In this document: positions 12,714 to 16,551 of the stretch, piece after piece
Numbering within the stretch: the first letter of the stretch is position 1
Layout of the letters: each line of letters begins with the position of its first letter
DNA from: UBA2163 sp964575575
GTDB taxonomy: Bacteria; Patescibacteriota; Minisyncoccia; Phycocordibacterales; UBA2163
Assembly: GCA_964575575.1 (NCBI GenBank)
Contig: CAZNQQ010000016.1
Coordinates: 1 to 16,551, forward strand
Length of the DNA: 16,551 nucleotides
Direction: 5' to 3'
Notes under the pieces: generated by a model
Told to the model about the DNA's origin: nothing
The model's input: the letters and a program-made list of their open reading frames with translations, nothing else
Databases searched by the model: none
Made by a program: the position numbers and the translations under genes

Positions 12714-13982
12714 TTAAGATTTAAAAATATATGAATTTAGCTCTTCTTTAGCTACCTCTACGTCACTCCACGGTGTCTTTTCTCCTCTAGCTTCCATTAT
12801 GTACGGATCAGTTCCTTTTCCTGTTATTAATACTATATCGTTTTCTTGAGCTAATGTGAATGCTTTCTTTATAGCCTCTCTGCGGTCTAGTATTATCTCT
12901 GGTGTTTGCTCTTTTATGCCTGTTGCCATCTCTTTTATGATCTCCATAGGGTCTTCATCGTACGGATCCTCATTGGTAAGAATAATATGTTTACAATGTT
13001 TGTCCGCAACAGCACCCATGTCTGGCCTTTTCCATTTGTCTCTTCCTCCACCAGTGTTACCGAGTACACAAATCTTGTCTGATTTATCAAACGCATTGTA
13101 AAGTGCCTCAAGAGATTCTTTGGTATGCGCATAGTCTACTATTACTGTGAAGTTTTGTCCCTCTTCTACTCTTTCAACTCTTCCTTTGGCGCCTGTGAAT
13201 TTCTCTACAGCACTTCTGATTGTTTGAGTATCTATGTTTTGTGTTTTTGCAAAATGCATCGCACTAAGCGTATTGTAAATATTAAATTCTCCGACGAGTT
13301 TGGAATGCATCTTAAGTCCGTCAAAAGTTATTTCTGTAAACCTCTCAGAAAGCATGTAAGGCTCTGCGTTTTTGACAGAAAGTGGTATTTTGTTTGGAAC
13401 TTTAATGTTCAAAAACTTCCCACCATATTCATCGTCAGTATTTGCGATTACCGTTTTGTTTTTCTTCGGCGACTTCTCAAGAGCTTTGGCAATCTCAAGT
13501 TTTGCATTTAAATAATTTTCAAACGAGCCGTGTGACTCTATATGTTCGGGTGCTATGTTTGTAAATACAAGTGTGTCGAGTGCTATGAATTTATGTCGGA
13601 ATTGCTTCACTCCTTCTGACGTCATCTCCATTACTACGTATTTGCATTTGTTAGCCACCGCATTGTGTAGAAATCGTTGTATGAAAAATCGCCCTGGCAT
13701 TGTCATTTTGAATAAGTTGCGTTCTTCTTTGTCGCCAATCTTAAAATGAATAGTATTTAAAAGCGCTGTCTTGTGCCCGGCTTCGTTTAGGATTTCATTT
13801 ATAAGTTCTGTCACAGAGGTTTTGCCTTTTGTGCCAGTCACAGCAACTATAAAAATTTTCCTAGAAGGAAATTTGTAATAAAAAGCGCCAGCTAAAGCAA
13901 GTAAGTAATGATACACAGGCTGTGCTTTCTTGAAAATGCTTTTAGGTATTATTTTTCTTCCTATGTTTAGTAATTTTTCCAT
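12714..13982 (-). CDS. MurE-like Mur ligase lacking the N-terminal domain
   Basis: A 422-residue ATP-dependent amide ligase of the MurE type, which adds the third amino acid to the UDP-MurNAc dipeptide in peptidoglycan synthesis. P-loop TGTKGKTS 49-56, FTNIAPEHIESHGSFENY 140-157, candidate carbamylated Lys161, GRVERVEEG 267-275, DYAHTKESLE 283-292, GGGRDKWKRPDMG 311-323. The P-loop comes about 60 residues earlier than in full MurE, so the domain that binds the UDP end is missing; residues 22-36 are hydrophobic instead. The specificity motif, DNPR in diaminopimelate enzymes, reads NEDPYDEDP (337-345), so the added residue cannot be named. The start overlaps the ruvA stop (TAATG), implying coupling. 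It might act on a related non-UDP substrate. Confidence 0.82.
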   Translation of the reverse strand: MEKLLNIGRKIIPKSIFKKAQPVYHYLLALAGAFYYKFPSRKIFIVAVTGTKGKTSVTELINEILNEAGHKTALLNTIHFKIGDKEERNLFKMTMPGRFFIQRFLHNAVANKCKYVVMEMTSEGVKQFRHKFIALDTLVFTNIAPEHIESHGSFENYLNAKLEIAKALEKSPKKNKTVIANTDDEYGGKFLNIKVPNKIPLSVKNAEPYMLSERFTEITFDGLKMHSKLVGEFNIYNTLSAMHFAKTQNIDTQTIRSAVEKFTGAKGRVERVEEGQNFTVIVDYAHTKESLEALYNAFDKSDKICVLGNTGGGRDKWKRPDMGAVADKHCKHIILTNEDPYDEDPMEIIKEMATGIKEQTPEIILDRREAIKKAFTLAQENDIVLITGKGTDPYIMEARGEKTPWSDVEVAKEELNSYIFKS

Positions 13983-14566
13983 TATTCTTGCTTGCTAAGT
14001 ATTTTGAGTACTTCTTTTATACGCTCACTTGGTGTAGCTGCGTCTTTGCTTATATGTTTCATGGCTTCACGTGCTTCACGTGTAGAGTAGCCGAGAGTTT
14101 GAAGTGCTTCAAGTGTCTCTAACTCCTCACGCATGTTTGCGTTGTCCTCTTTGGTCTCTATTGCTCCGAGTTTGTCACGAAGTTCTAAGATAATCTTCTC
14201 TGCATTCTTTTTGCCTATACCGGAAACCTTTGTAAGGTAAGAACTTTCTCCTGTGGAGACGGCTGTTTTGAGTGTTTCTACATCTGCGACATTTAATATC
14301 GCAACTGCAGACTTAGGTCCGATACCAGAAACTGAAAGGAGCATCTCAAAAAACTCAAGCTCTTCGTCTCTTAAGAATCCGTAAAGGTCCAGTGATGTTT
14401 CTCGCACTGCCAAATGCGTCTTTATTGAAATAGTAGGGCTACCAGACTCCTTCACCTTCTTAATGGTCTCAATAGTGGTGTTAACCTTATAACCCACACC
14501 TCCTACAAGAAGCACTATTGTATTGCCGTTTATACTAGCTATTTCCCCGTTTAGTTGAGCGATCAT
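13982..14566 (-). CDS. ruvA: Holliday junction DNA helicase subunit RuvA
   Basis: A 194-residue subunit that binds four-way DNA junctions as a tetramer and loads the RuvB motor. The N-terminal OB fold (1-65) includes MIAQLNGEI and GGVGYKV. The tandem helix-hairpin-helix motifs are VSGIGPKSA (79-87) and VSGIGKKNAE (114-123). The C-terminal RuvB-contacting domain is LEALQTLGYSTREAREAM (152-169). An in-frame ATG 19 codons earlier is rejected because TATAAT (14578-14573) lies 6 nt before the ATG at 14566, and the extra residues are not RuvA-like. It is the first gene of a three-gene unit and divergent from rpsT. Neither ruvB nor ruvC is in the window. Confidence 0.96.
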   Translation of the reverse strand: MIAQLNGEIASINGNTIVLLVGGVGYKVNTTIETIKKVKESGSPTISIKTHLAVRETSLDLYGFLRDEELEFFEMLLSVSGIGPKSAVAILNVADVETLKTAVSTGESSYLTKVSGIGKKNAEKIILELRDKLGAIETKEDNANMREELETLEALQTLGYSTREAREAMKHISKDAATPSERIKEVLKILSKQE

Positions 14567-14572
14567 AGTCGC

Positions 14573-14578
14573 ATTATA
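14573..14578 (-). promoter_or_regulatory. -10 box of ruvA, probable leaderless start
   Basis: Perfect TATAAT on the minus strand, 6 nt before the ruvA ATG, so transcription should begin at the first codon. The -35 is weak. Confidence 0.6.
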
Positions 14579-14648
14579 CCTTATTGTGCCGATATATTGC
14601 GAGTTATTGCGTTTCGTGGGCATTTATGTTACTTTTAGCAGATTAAAT

Positions 14649-14909
14649 ATGGCAATAACATCATCAGCAAAAAAGGCGATAAGAAATTCAGCGCGTAAGC
14701 GTGTTTTTAACGTACGTCGACTTGGAGAAATGCGAGGTGTTTTAAAAGATATTAAAAAGCTTATTGTAGAGAAGAAAAAGGACGAAGCTACAGCACTCTT
14801 GCCAAAAGCTTATAAAGCAATAGACAAGACAGCAAAACGCGGAATCATAAAACAAAACACCGCAGCAAGAAAGAAGTCCCGCCTTGTAGCAGCTATAAAT
14901 AGAGCATAA
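14649..14909 (+). CDS. rpsT: 30S ribosomal protein S20
   Basis: An 86-residue, highly basic helical protein that binds 16S rRNA in the body of the small subunit. The start MAITSSAKKAIRNSARKRVF and the end NTAARKKSRLVAAINRA are characteristic, and the length matches the family. An upstream in-frame ATG at 14586 would add 21 hydrophobic, non-family residues overlapping the ruvA promoter, so 14649 is chosen. The ATG lacks a Shine-Dalgarno. It is divergent from ruvA (82 bp apart) and followed at once by a terminator whose stem begins inside its stop codon, so it is transcribed alone. Confidence 0.97.
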   Translation: MAITSSAKKAIRNSARKRVFNVRRLGEMRGVLKDIKKLIVEKKKDEATALLPKAYKAIDKTAKRGIIKQNTAARKKSRLVAAINRA

Positions 14910-14935
14910 AACCCACTAACTAGAAAGTGGGTTTT
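14908..14935 (+). terminator. rpsT terminator
   Basis: Stem AAAACCCAC/GTGGGTTTT (9 bp) with a 10-nt loop. The 3' arm ends in four Ts, and the 5' arm overlaps the rpsT stop codon. Confidence 0.85.
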
Positions 14936-14959
14936 ATTGTGTGTTAATATATACATATT

Positions 14960-16551
14960 ATGAAAAATATAAATTTAGTTTTTGTTGTAATAATAATCGC
15001 CGTGGTAGGTTACCTTGGTTACTTTGGTTACAACACTGTTGTAAAAAGTAGGCCCGATATTAAAATCACTGCAGTAGAAGTTGATTCTGGTTGGGACATT
15101 AATATGGAAATTGATAATTTTGTAATTGGCAAGCAAGACGGCCACGTGCATTTGTATATAAATGATAATTTAGTAAGTTTGGTTTTTGAAAAAACGCATC
15201 ATATAGATCCGCTACCTAAGGGAGAGCATACTATACGTGCATCACTCTTTACTCCACTGCACAAAGAAATAAATGTTCTAGGAGAAGCTGTGGCAGATTC
15301 TGTAGTACTTGTCTCTGAGGTGGACGGTGTCATGCCACCTACTTTGAGTATGGATATGATCATGGACATGGGAGGTGGTATGGGTGACATGAAAGACATG
15401 GGAACAAATTACAGTGGGAAAGAGTCTGATGAGAGTGAGGAGTTTATATATGATCCCAAAAGTGAGGTTTATACATTTAGAAAATGGAATACTCGAGACA
15501 TTATGATTGTCGTAGAGAAAAAGGCAGGTGGAATTGCTTTGGTTGACGGAAGTAGAAACGAAACAGTAGCGAGGATAGGAGGTATAGGTAAACAACCACA
15601 TACTATGGTCTTTTCTCCAGATGCTAAATATGGATACCTTATCTCTAGGGACGGTTGGCTTAGTAAAATTGATTTAAATAAAGCAGAAGTTTCTGCGTCC
15701 ATAAAAGTGGGGGAGAGTTCAAGGGGTACAGCGATGACTGAAAGCGGAAAGTATATAGCAATTGGTAATTATGAGCCAAAAACACTTACAATACTTGATG
15801 CAAAAACTCTCGAAGTCGCAAAAGAAATACCTCTTTCAGATACACGTGTTAAAGACGGTGAGCCATCAAGAGCTGGCGCACTACTTGATTTTGGAGAGAA
15901 GTTGGCAGTTGCTCTTAAAGATATCAATAGTGTTTGGATTATCGACACTGCTAAAAAAGGAATGCCCGTTACTAATCATTTTTGGGACGTTGGTGACGAG
16001 GGTGGCATAATGCATGACGGTTACGCCACACCTGACGGACGGCACCTTGTGTTTTCTATTGAGCAGTCAAACGTAGTGTGGATACTAGACGCCCTTAAAA
16101 TGGAAGAAGTAGGAGAGATAAAGACAGGTGTTAAGCCTCACACAGGACCTGGTGCTACTTGGAAGAATCTTACATTTATACCAGCTATTGAGGAAGGTAA
16201 AACTACTGTGATAGACACTGACACATGGAAACTTGTTGATTATATTAAAACTGATTATCCAAGTCAGTTCCCACGAACGTACACAAGAGACGACAGGTAT
16301 CCGTATGTATGGATAGACACTTGGGAGATCAATAAAAGTGACGAGCTTTATATAGTAGACGCTCGTGATCTTTCGATTGTGAAAACTATCGTACCGATTA
16401 AGGGGAGTATGGTAATACATCCAGAGTTTACCTATGACGGCAAATACGTGTATGTCTCAATGATGCAAAAAGATATGATCTATATTTATGATGCAGAGAC
16501 TTTTGAATTTGTAGGTAAGTTAGATATGACTAACCCAACAGGAATCTTCAA
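14960..16551 (+). CDS. Membrane-anchored cytochrome d1 (NirS/NirF-like) propeller protein, partial
   Basis: The frame is open from the ATG at 14960 to the window edge (530 codons, C-terminus missing). Residues 5-24 form a membrane anchor. Residues about 35-120 hold a small beta domain with GHVHLYIND (61-69), HHIDPLPKGEHTIRASL (80-96), like the DUF4399-type domain. A Met/Asp/Gly linker follows (129-147, seven MD/DM pairs in the stretch), then a cytochrome d1 beta-propeller (from about 170) of the nitrite reductase NirS and heme d1 biosynthesis NirF kind. His214 (QPHTMVFSPD) fits the heme d1 axial ligand, and His352 (MHDGYATPDG) and His394 (KPHTGPGATW) fit the two NirS active-site histidines. 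No CxxCH cytochrome c domain is present. TATATA lies 6 nt before the ATG. Whether it reduces nitrite, handles heme d1 or only keeps the fold is open. Confidence 0.85.
   Translation, partial: MKNINLVFVVIIIAVVGYLGYFGYNTVVKSRPDIKITAVEVDSGWDINMEIDNFVIGKQDGHVHLYINDNLVSLVFEKTHHIDPLPKGEHTIRASLFTPLHKEINVLGEAVADSVVLVSEVDGVMPPTLSMDMIMDMGGGMGDMKDMGTNYSGKESDESEEFIYDPKSEVYTFRKWNTRDIMIVVEKKAGGIALVDGSRNETVARIGGIGKQPHTMVFSPDAKYGYLISRDGWLSKIDLNKAEVSASIKVGESSRGTAMTESGKYIAIGNYEPKTLTILDAKTLEVAKEIPLSDTRVKDGEPSRAGALLDFGEKLAVALKDINSVWIIDTAKKGMPVTNHFWDVGDEGGIMHDGYATPDGRHLVFSIEQSNVVWILDALKMEEVGEIKTGVKPHTGPGATWKNLTFIPAIEEGKTTVIDTDTWKLVDYIKTDYPSQFPRTYTRDDRYPYVWIDTWEINKSDELYIVDARDLSIVKTIVPIKGSMVIHPEFTYDGKYVYVSMMQKDMIYIYDAETFEFVGKLDMTNPTGIF

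Noticed and set aside
14586..14648. N-terminal extension of ribosomal protein S20
   Set aside because: The extra residues are not S20-like and fall in the divergent promoter region.
15199..15702. Minus-strand ORFs at the right end
   Set aside because: They are antisense to the long plus-strand frame from 14960 that has clear cytochrome d1 features.
1..16551. A CRISPR array
   Set aside because: No regularly spaced direct repeats were seen; the repeats present are inverted arms and duplicated leaders.

Overview
The window is AT-rich, densely packed bacterial DNA, most likely from an uncultivated Patescibacteria (CPR, Parcubacteria-like) genome assembled from a metagenome. This placement is inferred from several signs. 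Many genes lack a Shine-Dalgarno, and six start 6-7 nt after a -10 box and are probably leaderless. Surface proteins are anchored by a single N-terminal helix. A Mur ligase lacks its UDP-binding domain, and a serine recombinase ORF reads through an antisense tRNA. A run of 100 Ns (3094-3193) marks a scaffold gap.

Left part (1-8682): a Liv-type (HAAT family) ABC importer in two blocks. On the minus strand an XRE regulator starts the unit XRE-livH-livM-livG (8630 to 5947). Farther left lie two tandem membrane-anchored solute-binding proteins (the first interrupted by the N gap), then livF and a nucleotidyltransferase coupled to it by an ATGA overlap. Between the blocks are a plus-strand TrmB-type regulator (5186-5944), convergent with livG, and a separate minus-strand unit of small unrecognised genes (5059 to 3434). 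That unit has a near-consensus promoter, strong Shine-Dalgarno sequences, two possible micro-peptides, a long hairpin and its own terminator.

Middle (8683-10829): about 550 bp without a convincing gene, then a large serine recombinase. Its flanks carry a 141-bp inverted repeat (135 of 141 positions match). The right arm encodes residues of the recombinase C-terminus and ends at the 3' boundary of a minus-strand tRNA-Lys(UUU). The recombinase ORF continues antisense through the tRNA. This looks like an element integrated at a tRNA 3' end. The Liv cluster lies on its island side and could be cargo, but no second attachment site is visible in the window.

Right part (10860-16551): mostly housekeeping. 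A DoxX-like membrane protein and a SpoU/TrmH-family RNA 2'-O-methyltransferase are divergent from one 18-bp promoter region. A minus-strand operon ruvA, MurE-like ligase, anchored lamin-tail-like surface protein is divergent from rpsT (ribosomal protein S20). At the right edge a membrane-anchored protein joins a small N-terminal domain and a Met/Asp-rich linker to a cytochrome d1 (NirS/NirF-type) propeller with three conserved histidines. It runs off the window.
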